34,331 bases of DNA, from IMG/VR virus record IMGVR_UViG_3300037104_000092, positions 1-34,331 of that record; one strand, given 5' to 3'. The notes under the pieces are model-generated. The model saw nothing but the letters and a program-made list of their open reading frames with translations. It ran no database searches and was not told the origin of the DNA. The DNA is from a virus. Positions 9,731-17,525 of the stretch are shown here, piece after piece. Position numbers and translations under genes: made by a program. The stretch's first letter is position 1. Every line of letters starts with the position of its first letter.

Positions 9731-11173
9731 TTAAATGAATACAGAAGAGGTAAAATTACGATAATAGTTTTGGACGCGTTCATACTTATACTCATCGCGT
9801 TTAATCATATTTCTAAATCTTACCCACAATTCATTTAATCTTAATTGTTGTTGAGTAACATCTCTACCTTGCTTAATACCAAAATCTATTGCTGCTCTAT
9901 AAGCCATAATCTCTGGCACTATATTATTCATAAGTGAAAAATCATAACTAACATAAGCGGAAAATGCTGATAAGGTTTGCCCTTCTTGTGTAAGGATAGG
10001 TAATCTTCCATTTTCCCATAAACCTATTTGAGTAGAAACATCAGTGGTAATTATAGTTCCAATTCCTAATACACCAAAGGATACAATAGGTAATAGCCAA
10101 AGATTTTTGGAGGTATCTAATGCGTATAAATTAGTCCCATCATTAGCTATATCTAAAATGCCATTCATTAGCACTGTGGGAATAGCAGTATTAGCTACAA
10201 GTGTATCTCCATTTCCTAAATAATAAAGATTTCCATTTGGAAATACTTGTGTAGTTAGTGTAGGAAATGATAGAATAGCGTTAGGAGTTCCATAAGAACC
10301 TGGAGCGGTAATAGCTATTGTGTTAGTAGCAGTAGAAGTAGATTCGTATATGTTATTTCCGTTAATTGTAAAATTTAGAATAGTAGGTGAAGGACCTGAA
10401 ATGTTTATAGGTGAAGTAATAACTGCTGGATTAGTTATATCTACTGCAGCAGACCTTAATACTCCATTAGCATTACTCCAATACAAATAACCTTTGTAAT
10501 AATTGATTCCAGTTATATTAGCAGAATCAGCATACAAAGTAAAAGGAACTGTAGCAGTTTGAGGAGGAGTAGTTTGATTAACTTCAATATTTATAGTTTT
10601 TCCATTATACGCATAAAACATTACATCATAAGGAGTTATTCCATTGTAATGAAAAAAGAAAACAGTAGCAGGATTTATCAAAGAAAAATTAGCTACTGTG
10701 TAGGATAGCCCATATGATATGGGACTATCTTGAAGGGTAATAGCAAAAGGAGGAGGATAGTATCCTACTTTAATAGTGAAAGGAACAGAGGCGGTTGGAG
10801 TTCCTGTAATAATCCAAAGGTTATTATTTGCTATTCTATATTCAGGTTCAGTTAGTAAATCATCCTTGGTTCCCATATTCCATTTCTTCATTGGAACCCA
10901 ACCCTGTTGTGAGTGATAATCTATATAGCGAAGTTGAAAGAAATTAGTTGGTAATGGCACTTGATACTCATAAGGACCAGTTCCAGCCATAGCAGATGTA
11001 ACTACAATTGATACTTCTGTAAGGAAGTAATCATCATTACTCTGTAACATCAAATTGTAAATGTCTTTAAAGCTTTCATTTACAGAGTTAAGTTTATCGT
11101 TATAGGTAATGAATTGTGTATTAGGAAGGTCTATTAGACCAAGAGAACGGATTATTACATCGTTACTATTCAT
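9731..11173 (-). CDS. gp4-like head-to-tail adaptor with inserted beta domain, 480 aa
   Basis: The N-terminus (ITYNDKLNSVNESFKDIYNL, then VPLPTNFFQLRYIDY) and helical C-terminus (NNIVPEIMAYRAAIDFGIKQG, LWVRFRNMIKRDEYKYERV) have the form of podovirus portal-binding adaptors of the P22 gp4/T7 gp11 type. Those are about 170-200 residues. Here the middle (about 150-390) is occupied by a beta-rich stretch with short propeller-like repeats, apparently an insertion. The frame is open back to 11236, but that earlier ATG lies inside the terminator at 11222-11255, so the start is placed at 11173 (MNSNDVIIRSLG). No clear Shine-Dalgarno precedes it. Located between capsid and nozzle genes, as expected. 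Confidence 0.68.
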   Translation of the reverse strand: MNSNDVIIRSLGLIDLPNTQFITYNDKLNSVNESFKDIYNLMLQSNDDYFLTEVSIVVTSAMAGTGPYEYQVPLPTNFFQLRYIDYHSQQGWVPMKKWNMGTKDDLLTEPEYRIANNNLWIITGTPTASVPFTIKVGYYPPPFAITLQDSPISYGLSYTVANFSLINPATVFFFHYNGITPYDVMFYAYNGKTINIEVNQTTPPQTATVPFTLYADSANITGINYYKGYLYWSNANGVLRSAAVDITNPAVITSPINISGPSPTILNFTINGNNIYESTSTATNTIAITAPGSYGTPNAILSFPTLTTQVFPNGNLYYLGNGDTLVANTAIPTVLMNGILDIANDGTNLYALDTSKNLWLLPIVSFGVLGIGTIITTDVSTQIGLWENGRLPILTQEGQTLSAFSAYVSYDFSLMNNIVPEIMAYRAAIDFGIKQGRDVTQQQLRLNELWVRFRNMIKRDEYKYERVQNYYRNFTSSVFI

Positions 11174-11179
11174 ACACAA

Positions 11180-11194
11180 CAATAAGTCGTAAAA
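11180..11194 (-). promoter_or_regulatory. Degenerate copy of the TACGACT promoter-like motif
   Basis: The minus strand reads TTTTACGACTTATTG, sharing TACGACT and a following AT-rich run with the motif before the capsid and other structural genes. It lies just downstream of the terminator at 11222-11255 and only a few bases from the adaptor start, which is close for an ordinary promoter. Weakest member of the set. Confidence 0.35.
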
Positions 11195-11221
11195 GTTAGT
11201 GTGTATGAAATCTATGCGTAT

Positions 11222-11255
11222 AAAAAAAGCCAGCATTTAGCTGGCCTTTTTTTTT
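11222..11255 (-). terminator. Bidirectional intrinsic terminator at the end of the GIY-YIG gene
   Basis: The stem GCCAGC/GCTGGC with a 5-nt loop is flanked by seven A on one side and nine or more T on the other, so it can act on either strand. On the minus strand it overlaps the stop codon of the GIY-YIG gene and separates that gene from the adaptor gene. Confidence 0.82.
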
Positions 11256-11971
11256 CCTTTATTCCAAGGAATTTGTCCTTTATGACTTTCACTCATATGT
11301 TTTCTTGCTTCTTCATCAAATACAGTTCCTATCCTAGGTTTTCTACTTTTTGGATAACTTATTTTCTTTCCTAATTTAGAAGCACTAATTCTATTTTTGG
11401 TTTCTTCGCTCATAGAAAGTCCTTCATTCCACGCTTTCTGTCCCTTATGTGCTTCACTTAAATTCTTACACCATTCTTCTGATAATTTAGTGCCTTTTCT
11501 ACTAGTTGATTTACCTATTCTAGCATCACTTAACTTTTTAATATGCTCTTCTGAATAAGCACCTTCTAATCCTTTATTCCAAGGAATTCTTCCTTTATTT
11601 GCTTCTCCAACCTTCTTTCTTATTTCTAGGTCTTTCATTGGATTATTTTCTATCATATGTTTTGACATTTTCTTTTTAGTTTCTTCGTGATGATGCTTAT
11701 TTAGGTTTCCTCCACTATCTAAATTATATCCATTAGGAACCAAACTATTATATTCAATTATTTTTTTCTTTTCTAATTCATCTAACTCGTCATCAGGGAC
11801 ATTTTCTATAATAATTCTCTCAAAGTTCTCTTCTCCATACATTCTTAAAGCATTTCCAATATAAGATTTTGCTTTTCTATGGTCTCTTAATCTATTATAA
11901 ACTTTTTGTATTGTCTGACCTATATAACATTTACCATCTAACTTGTTTTTAAGTATATAAATTGTTCCCAT
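11237..11971 (-). CDS. Free-standing GIY-YIG homing endonuclease with NUMOD3 repeats, 244 aa
   Basis: The N-terminal GIY-YIG nuclease domain is clear: GTIYILKNKLDGKCYIGQT (residues 2-20), a following arginine in NRLRDHRK, and the acidic helix-strand end IIEYNSLVPNGYNLDSGG near residues 69-86. The C-terminal part carries DNA-binding NUMOD3-type repeats (NKGRIPWNKGL, HKGQKAWNEGL, HKGQIPWNKGK) and many Lys. This is the architecture of I-TevI-like and Seg-like enzymes, which cut a target DNA so that their own gene or a neighbouring intron is copied in. Hairpin terminators lie on both sides, so it looks like a cassette placed between capsid and adaptor genes. Start supported by AAGAGG. The nearby capsid intron lacks its own ORF. 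Confidence 0.92.
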   Translation of the reverse strand: MGTIYILKNKLDGKCYIGQTIQKVYNRLRDHRKAKSYIGNALRMYGEENFERIIIENVPDDELDELEKKKIIEYNSLVPNGYNLDSGGNLNKHHHEETKKKMSKHMIENNPMKDLEIRKKVGEANKGRIPWNKGLEGAYSEEHIKKLSDARIGKSTSRKGTKLSEEWCKNLSEAHKGQKAWNEGLSMSEETKNRISASKLGKKISYPKSRKPRIGTVFDEEARKHMSESHKGQIPWNKGKKKAS

Positions 11972-12019
11972 ATAATACCTCTTGAATTGAATATTACAGA
12001 AATTATTGATTTTCTGAAA

Positions 12020-12048
12020 ATAAAAAGGACCTATTTTTATAGGTCCTT
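12020..12048 (-). terminator. Intrinsic terminator after the major capsid gene
   Basis: The perfect 10-bp stem AAGGACCTAT/ATAGGTCCTT with a 4-nt loop is followed on the minus strand by a T-rich tract. It lies 34 bases past the capsid stop codon and would isolate the abundant capsid transcript from the endonuclease gene. Confidence 0.82.
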
Positions 12049-12081
12049 AATTTTATTCAACTCTATCTATGAGGTGAAATC

Positions 12082-13776
12082 CTAAAATTGTGAAGCGTTG
12101 ATATCTGTTGTCTTCACAACAGCGCAGTTTGCAGGATTAGTAACAGCCCAGTTTCCATAAAGAGAAAGATTGACTTGTGCCGCAGGACCATCACTGGTAG
12201 ATGCGGGTTGAATGTTAATCAACTCATCAATCATCAACTTAAATGTGAAATCAGGAGCACCTTCACGACCAATCTGCTCCCTACCTGGTTCATTAGCACC
12301 AACTCCATCATCAGCAGGTTTTTCAGCATTACTCATGTGGATGAACTCAAAGGCATCTCTATCAAGAATGTAGATAATACCAGTTGGACAGTATGGGTCT
12401 TCAATTACTTCTTTTAGCCAAGAAGTTGAGAACTGGAAGTCCATCTGTTGTAGTCCAACTACCATTTCATTAGCAGAGCCCTTATCTGGGGATGCGTTGA
12501 TAGCTTGGAAGTAAGTAGTATTAGCACGAATTTCTTCAAGGATAGCAGCGAATGTTACATCATTCATTACTATCATATTAGGAACTCCACCTTGCCTTCT
12601 TGCATACTGAACACCATACTTAACTGCGGCAATTCTTGGTTCTCCACCAGTTACAGTTCCTTGTAGATAGAAAGCACCTGCTAATCTATCAGGAACCAAG
12701 TTTCTGGAAAGATTGAAGAAAGAAGTTCCAATATAGGTAGTCCAGTTACCACCAGTCCTATTGTAATGAGATGGTAGCCATCCTCTAAATCCTGTCTGCA
12801 TATTTCCAACACCAGTAGCATCTCTTCCACCCAATAGTTCAAGCCAAGCATACTGTGCGAAACCACCAGCGGGGGCTTGTGGAGTGAAAGTTACAGTTGT
12901 TCCAACTATATTTGTTACTGTGAAAGCAGTTGCAGTTGACTGAACATTTCCAACTGTTCCAGTAGAACCAATAAGAGCTGAACTTGGGTCAGCAGATGTG
13001 GTTGCGTAGAACATAGTTCCAATATCCATCTTAACAATAGTATCAAAGTTAAGTGTCATAGTAGTAGCAGCAGCGTTAACTACCACTGGGAGCTGTCCTA
13101 ATTCACCATAGGAAAGTCCATAAGCACCAGCAGCAAAGGTTTTACGCATTGCGTCTGTTGCAGCCATCATCTTGATTACTGCTGGGGGATCAAAAGCACC
13201 TTTTGTAGATGCACCAGCAAGAATTTCTGCTTCGTTGATGTAGAAAGAGGAGAAGAGTTTTCCGTAAGGAACTCTTGCCTGCTGTGTAGCAGCACCCATT
13301 CCACCTACGTTTAGGATATTCTGTGCCTGAAGAAGGTCACCAGATACCTGACCACCACGAGTATACATCATTGGCCATACATAGTATTTTCCACCAACCT
13401 TCATTTTCTTTGCCATTTTTAGCATAGGTGAATTTCTATATAGAAGGTTTTCAGTTGAATGGTCTCTATACCCAAATATATTCCACAGTAATCGCTAATT
13501 CTGTGCGTTCTTTTATGAACTGCTATATGTTACCATATAGTTTAGACTATATCTTCATCTTTTTTTAAGATGCCTTCCATTTCGGGATTGCTTAATCCCT
13601 ACGTCTTTCGACTAGTCGTTGAACGTTCCCTTTCGGGCTTCGCTGCTGATTGTCCCATTGGGAGTTCCCAGCAATTAAGAAGGTTTAACTATCGAATTAC
13701 TTCGATAGTGAGCAGTTTTAGTTTACTCTTTGTAAATTGTGAATAGGTCAGTATTCGCATTAGGGAATAACGCCAT
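12082..13776 (-). CDS. Major capsid protein, split by a group I intron (480 aa after splicing)
   Basis: Exon 1 is 13776-13725 (MALFPNANTDLFTIYKE plus one base of the next codon) and exon 2 is 13472-12082. Joining them across the intron at 13473-13724 gives TGG (Trp) at the junction and a continuous 481-codon frame: ...IYKE-W-YRDHSTENLLYRNSP-MLKMAKKMKVGGKYYV. The product follows the scaffold-like gene and is followed by a strong terminator, the usual capsid position. Motifs such as VGGKYYVWPMMYTRGG at the N-terminus, and an Ala/Gly/Thr-rich body, fit an HK97-fold phage capsid protein of usual size. Exon 1 has its own site (AAAGGAG) and a promoter-like motif upstream. Read without splicing, translation would stop one codon after KE, so splicing is needed for the full protein. 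Confidence 0.88.
13473..13724 (-). ncRNA. Group I self-splicing intron (IA type), ORF-less, in the capsid gene
   Basis: On the minus strand the core elements appear in order. P1 is exon GAGU with GCUC, giving the U.G pair at the 5' splice site. P2 is ACTATCGAA/TTCGATAGT; P3 is CCTTC/GAAGG; P4 and P5 surround TTGCTGGGAACTCCC; P6 is CCC-GAAA-GGG. The R element GTTCAACGACTAGTCG starts P7. The P7.2-like hairpin GGGATT-AAGC-AATCCC, typical of IA introns, follows. P8 is CATCTT/AAGATG; the S element AAGATATAGTCT closes P7; then come P9 (CTATATG-GTAA-CATATAG) and two small P9 extensions. The last base is G, and exon GGU can pair with ACU next to the guide as P10. Length 252 nt, with no endonuclease ORF inside. 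Confidence 0.93.
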
Positions 13777-13810
13777 AATTGTCTCCTTTAAGGTTTATTT
13801 TAGTATCCTT

Positions 13811-13828
13811 TAATAATAGTCGTATTTA
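13811..13828 (-). promoter_or_regulatory. TACGACT promoter-like motif upstream of the capsid gene
   Basis: The minus strand reads TAAATACGACTATTATTA. It lies between the terminator at 13831-13861 and the capsid start, about 35 bases upstream of it, where a late promoter would be expected. It shares TACGACTAT with copies at 17321, 18348 and 30313. There is no evident -35 element. Confidence 0.6.
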
Positions 13829-13830
13829 CT

Positions 13831-13861
13831 AAAAAACCCCTCTTTTGAGGGGCTTTTTTTT
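13831..13861 (-). terminator. Intrinsic terminator between scaffold-like and capsid genes
   Basis: The stem CCCCTC/GAGGGG with a 4-base A loop (minus strand) is followed by six T; the other flank is eight A, so it could also work on the plus strand. It directly precedes the promoter-like motif for the capsid gene. Confidence 0.85.
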
Positions 13862-13866
13862 ATTAA

Positions 13867-14499
13867 CTAACCTTTTTTGGCTTTTGCTACTCCCTCTTTA
13901 AATCTTCTAACATAATCTATTGCATTTTGTCTTGCTTTTTCATCATCACTTAATTCTGCACCTGGAGCCACTTCTGGAGCTACTGGCTGTCCTACCTGTG
14001 GGAAGGCTGTCTTAAACTGACCAAGTAATCCTTCAACTACTTCATCATCTTTACCTTCCACATATTCAGGGGATATCTTTATTTCATCCAAAATGTCAGT
14101 AAGTTGTTCGTAGATATCAGGAGCACCTTCTTCTCCCCAATCGGCAGATTTATATGGTTCTTCATAATCTTTGAACTTATCGTGGTATTTAGTCATTACC
14201 TCACCCACCTTCATTTTATGTCCAGTGGCTTGGGCAACTTTTCTTGCGCTTTCAATCAAATCAACATCAACAGTATGAGCTACTCTCTCTATACTTTCAT
14301 CTAACTGACCAACTTTAATAACCAATGCCTCTATTACAGTAGCAAGGGCTATAATCTTATGACCAGCTTCTTCGTGTTTAGCATCACATTCTTCGTGCCC
14401 TTCACCCATCATTGGTGCTGGTGTTGGTTCATCGTTAGCATGCAATTCTGCATATGCCTCTTCAATAAGAGCTTTTTCTTCTTCGTTATAGGAACCCAT
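13867..14499 (-). CDS. Putative scaffolding protein, 210 aa
   Basis: An acidic, mostly helical protein between the portal gene and the capsid gene, where scaffold genes lie. Residues 1-45 are very acidic with a His/Glu/Cys cluster (GEGHEECDAKHEEAGH). Residues 45-75 form a heptad-like helix (IIALATVIEALVIKVGQLDES). A Pro/Ala linker (QPVAPEVAPGAEL) precedes a basic C-terminal helix (NAIDYVRRFKEGVAKAKKG) that would suit capsid binding, as known for P22-like scaffolds. The start follows the portal stop by two bases. The role is inferred from position and composition; no diagnostic motif was seen. Confidence 0.68.
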   Translation of the reverse strand: MGSYNEEEKALIEEAYAELHANDEPTPAPMMGEGHEECDAKHEEAGHKIIALATVIEALVIKVGQLDESIERVAHTVDVDLIESARKVAQATGHKMKVGEVMTKYHDKFKDYEEPYKSADWGEEGAPDIYEQLTDILDEIKISPEYVEGKDDEVVEGLLGQFKTAFPQVGQPVAPEVAPGAELSDDEKARQNAIDYVRRFKEGVAKAKKG

Positions 14500-14501
14500 T
14501 A

Positions 14502-16298
14502 TTATTGCCCTCCTTGTTGTGGCATTTGTGGTGATTGTTGCGGAGCAGTTAAAGGAAGATTACCCTGACCTGAAGGCCCAGGCACCTGGGGTGGCTGTCC
14601 TCCATTAACTTGTAGTGGAGGAAGATTAGCCTGAACATTCTGTTGCACATCACCAATCTTCTCTGTTATTATTTCTATTAGTTGTTTTAGGTTATTTAAA
14701 ACCTTTTCGTTTTCATCATTAGCATCTAATCTCAAAAGAGTTTTTGCAGTTTCACTAAATAGTTGTTGTAGATTAACTACTTCATAGAAATTGAAATCAC
14801 CCTTTTCTGCTGCTTTTTCTATAATATGCTGACAGTCATCATAAGATGCAGATGCGACTGAATATGCCTTCTCCAAATCCGGGAATTGAAGTAAGTTAGC
14901 AGCCATATCAGGTGATATAATCTGCATTGAGATAAGATTTTGAACCTGACCTAACTTTGTAGCTGGGTCTTTTGATAAAGCAGAAGCATCACTAAATTGA
15001 ACCGAGAAAGTATCTTTCTCTTCTTTAATGTCGCTCCATTTAATCTTTGCTCTACCCATTTTCTTTGGTAGAACATCTGCGTCTCTTGGGAAGATGTTTA
15101 TTACAGATGTAGCAATCTTCATACAGAATTTCTTATATCTCTCTTCTAAATCTTGAAATCTTTCACTCTCTACATCTTCAAGTGTTTCAATTGCCTTACC
15201 AGAATTCAATCCAACTGGTTTTTTTGATTGAGCGGATAGTTGAGATACACCTTCAAGGTTGTAAATCTTCTGCTCCATCCAATCTACATACTCTCTATAC
15301 TCTGGAGAGATAGGAGCAGGAGTTCCAATCCTTACTGGGTCTCCTCCACCTGTCAAAGAGTTATCATATCTAATAACTATACCTGCTTGAGTGGTTAATT
15401 TACTCTCTTTTACAGGAGAATTTGACTTATCAGCATTTTCTGGGATGAAAATAAGGTTAAAAGGTGAAACTTCTAATGCATCACTGATTTTTTGGACTGT
15501 TTGGTCTATTTTTTGCTGAATTGTATAAGAAGTATCCTCCAAAGATACTGAATAACCACCTTTTAGTGGCTCATTAGCATAAAAAGTGATTACAGGAGGA
15601 CAATCATACTCAATAGGGGTCTTTTTTATGATGTCTTGACCTATAAGTTCATATTTCATCTTATTTTTTAAGTCATAATACACTTTATACCAGCAATTTA
15701 ACTGACTTCTATCCTCTAAATAACGCTCAAATTTAGTTCCCTTAATCTTTTCTTCAAGGTAAGTGATTGGATAATACTGAAATTCCAATAAGCACCTTGT
15801 TATTTTACCATATTGGTATTCAGCAGCATCTTCAAAGTATTGCCAAGGTCTAATAAGTTTAACAGAAAGAGTTTCATCATCAATCCATAGTCCGCCATAT
15901 TCAATAGCAAGGGCATAACGAAGAGACATAATCGCTTTTGCATATATTTCTTGTTCGTCAAAGAACTCATTAAAGAAAACTTGTGCTTGCCTACATACTT
16001 TTTGTGTCTTCCAAGTGCCATTAACAGGGTCAAAGAAAGGCATTACTTTAAGTTGAGCCATCTTTGATGTTATAGTTTCAATAGCAGACCTGATTACATT
16101 GAATTGAGGTATAATTCCAGTATCATCATCTGTCATTACATAGAAGTAAGCCAAAGGATTACCATAGGGATTATATACATCTTCTGTTCTTCTACCATTA
16201 TTTACATAACGATTAAAATTTCTTCTATATTTAAAATCTCTGTTTTGTTTCTTTTGAGATAAAAATGCTATATCAGTTAATACTTGTGCGTCTATCAT
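14502..16298 (-). CDS. Portal protein, 598 aa
   Basis: The portal ring forms the DNA entry vertex and docks terminase and adaptor. The size and pattern fit: N-terminal helix and basic segment (FLSQKKQNRDFKYRRNFNRY), the wing-start region YFYVMTDDDTGIIPQFNVIRSAIETITSKM, a long helix with KPVGLNSGKAIETLEDVESERFQDLEERY (about 385-415), and a Pro/Gln-rich disordered tail. The frame is open to 16418, but that stretch overlaps the 130-aa gene; the start is taken at 16298 (MIDAQVLTDIAF), just after the upstream stop. Followed directly by the scaffold-like gene, in normal head-gene order. Confidence 0.85.
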   Translation of the reverse strand: MIDAQVLTDIAFLSQKKQNRDFKYRRNFNRYVNNGRRTEDVYNPYGNPLAYFYVMTDDDTGIIPQFNVIRSAIETITSKMAQLKVMPFFDPVNGTWKTQKVCRQAQVFFNEFFDEQEIYAKAIMSLRYALAIEYGGLWIDDETLSVKLIRPWQYFEDAAEYQYGKITRCLLEFQYYPITYLEEKIKGTKFERYLEDRSQLNCWYKVYYDLKNKMKYELIGQDIIKKTPIEYDCPPVITFYANEPLKGGYSVSLEDTSYTIQQKIDQTVQKISDALEVSPFNLIFIPENADKSNSPVKESKLTTQAGIVIRYDNSLTGGGDPVRIGTPAPISPEYREYVDWMEQKIYNLEGVSQLSAQSKKPVGLNSGKAIETLEDVESERFQDLEERYKKFCMKIATSVINIFPRDADVLPKKMGRAKIKWSDIKEEKDTFSVQFSDASALSKDPATKLGQVQNLISMQIISPDMAANLLQFPDLEKAYSVASASYDDCQHIIEKAAEKGDFNFYEVVNLQQLFSETAKTLLRLDANDENEKVLNNLKQLIEIITEKIGDVQQNVQANLPPLQVNGGQPPQVPGPSGQGNLPLTAPQQSPQMPQQGGQ

Positions 16299-16302
16299 AT
16301 TA

Positions 16303-16695
16303 TTACCAAACGATGTAGCAGTTTCCACCACCACCTGTAGGAGAACCACTATCTGTGGAGTAAAGCATATTCCCATTTGGAGCATAACCATAAATAAATA
16401 TACCTGCTCCGCTATCAACTGTTACAGTAGTAACACTATCACCTATTCTTACTAAATTACCAACTCCTACTAATGGTCTTGCACCAGCAGTAGTTACTAT
16501 TGTTGAGGTAGCAGCAAAAGCTGGATAAGGAGCAGTAGTATCACCTCTGTAAGAAGTATCTCCACCTGTTCCTTTAACTGTTCCAATTCTGTTACTAGTA
16601 ATAGAGTTATCAATGTAAGTATTTTTGCATCCCGGACAAGTAATAGTAACCTGTCCTGTGACTGTTTGTGTAATTGTAGGATATAATATAGCCAT
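16303..16695 (-). CDS. Small beta-rich protein, 130 aa, paralogue in a tandem set
   Basis: Not recognised. It opens MAILYPTITQTVTGQVTITC and is predicted all-beta with CPGC near residues 20-23. A GVGNLVRIGDSVTTVTVDSG segment is followed by GYAPNGNML and a GGGG-Cys end. The opening and the GVGNL motif recur in the neighbours at 17046-17306 and 17307-17512, so the three appear to be paralogues. The position before the portal suggests a minor head or decoration protein (inference). Strong site (TAGGAG) upstream. Confidence 0.6.
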   Translation of the reverse strand: MAILYPTITQTVTGQVTITCPGCKNTYIDNSITSNRIGTVKGTGGDTSYRGDTTAPYPAFAATSTIVTTAGARPLVGVGNLVRIGDSVTTVTVDSGAGIFIYGYAPNGNMLYSTDSGSPTGGGGNCYIVW

Positions 16696-16704
16696 AATAA
16701 ACTC

Positions 16705-17037
16705 CTAGTAAAGCTGTGGCTGGGCAGTATCAAATCTCTTTGCTGCCTCATAAGCTGAATGTGGAAGGATTTCTAATTTAGTTCCATCCTTAAAAGTAAT
16801 GATAGCAGCAGTTTGAGTTTGACTAACTACATTTTCTGCTAAATCTCTTAATATAGGTGCTTCCATATTCATAGTCGTTAATTCATACAATTGCCTTTGT
16901 TTTTCTTTCTTAACAACTTCAACTGTGTAAATCTTAAATAATTCCTTTATATCTTGAAAGAAATAACCTCTCTGCTTAACAGGTATCTCCTTGTAGAAAT
17001 TCTTAATCTCTAAAAAAAACTTTATTACTTCAAACAT
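16705..17037 (-). CDS. Hypothetical protein, 110 aa
   Basis: Not recognised. The N-terminal half is helical and basic (MFEVIKFFLEIKNFYKEIPVKQRGYF, ELFKIYTVEVVKKEKQRQLYEL); the C-terminal half looks like a small alpha/beta fold (AAIITFKDGTKLEILPHSAYEAAKRF). No signal peptide or membrane segment. It sits between two small beta-rich paralogues in the head cluster with only a few bases between genes, so co-expression with head genes is likely. Confidence 0.6.
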   Translation of the reverse strand: MFEVIKFFLEIKNFYKEIPVKQRGYFFQDIKELFKIYTVEVVKKEKQRQLYELTTMNMEAPILRDLAENVVSQTQTAAIITFKDGTKLEILPHSAYEAAKRFDTAQPQLY

Positions 17038-17045
17038 AATTATCC

Positions 17046-17306
17046 TTAATATGTTACAACAGAAGTAGAAGGACTTAAATTACCAGCTCCATCAACTCCA
17101 TAAGCAGTAATTCCTATTCCTCTGGCTGGAAGTTTAATTCCTGTAAGAGTGCTATCTCCAAGTGTTGATAGGAGTTGAGCAGGATACCTATCAGACCAAA
17201 GAGAACTATTGATATAAATTGTTGAAGCACCAGAGCAGTAAACAAAAAGTTTTCCACCATTGGCGAATGAATCAGATTGAGTAATTGTTGGGGCTAATAG
17301 AGCCAT
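17046..17306 (-). CDS. Small beta-rich protein, 86 aa, paralogue
   Basis: The start is set at 17306 because TAGGAGG lies seven bases upstream and the product opens MALLAPTITQ, matching MAILYPTITQ of the gene at 16303-16695. The frame is also open further upstream (to 17459) through the remains of another paralogue. The body has beta-type segments (GKLFVYCSGASTIYINSS, RGIGITAYGVDGAGNL). Function unknown; a minor head or decoration role is inferred from position. Confidence 0.55.
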   Translation of the reverse strand: MALLAPTITQSDSFANGGKLFVYCSGASTIYINSSLWSDRYPAQLLSTLGDSTLTGIKLPARGIGITAYGVDGAGNLSPSTSVVTY

Positions 17307-17512
17307 AGTTTTGCCTCCTATAAATATAGTCGTAAGTTCTGGGTTAAAATATTGATATTTGGCTGTGTTAGTTATTCTTAAATTACCCACACCAACATAG
17401 TTAGGTGGATATTTAGCAGCAGCACCAATTATGAATAAATTTCCATTTCCTGAATACATATAATTCTTCTTAATGTTTCTCTATTTCCCTGTAAAGGTTG
17501 AATTAAAGCCAT
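17307..17512 (-). pseudogene. Frameshifted third paralogue of the small beta-rich family
   Basis: A start at 17512 with TAGGAG upstream gives MALIQPLQGNRETLRRI..., matching the MAxxxP opening of the two neighbours, but the frame stops at 17429. In the -1 frame MYSGNGNLFIIGAAAKYPP...VGVGNLRIT continues with the family's GVGNL motif and runs without a stop into the next gene. The simplest reading is one gene damaged by a frameshift near 17450-17470. Two short overlapping genes, or programmed frameshifting, are alternatives. Confidence 0.45.
17321..17335 (-). promoter_or_regulatory. TACGACT promoter-like motif upstream of the 86-aa gene
   Basis: The minus strand reads TTACGACTATATTTA, the best match to the shared motif, placed 15-29 bases before the 17306 start and overlapping the upstream open frame. 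It could drive the 86-aa gene and the portal cluster. Confidence 0.5.
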
Positions 17513-17525
17513 AATAATCTCCTAT

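Noticed and set aside
11174-11236. N-terminal extension of the adaptor to 11236
   Set aside because: It would start inside an intrinsic terminator hairpin and add a hydrophobic stretch unlike adaptors.
12681-12866. Minus-strand 61-codon frame inside the capsid gene
   Set aside because: Out-of-frame shadow of exon 2 of the capsid gene.
14104-14568. Plus-strand open frames opposite the scaffold-like and portal genes
   Set aside because: Antisense to well-supported genes, with hydrophobic biased products and no ribosome binding sites in context.
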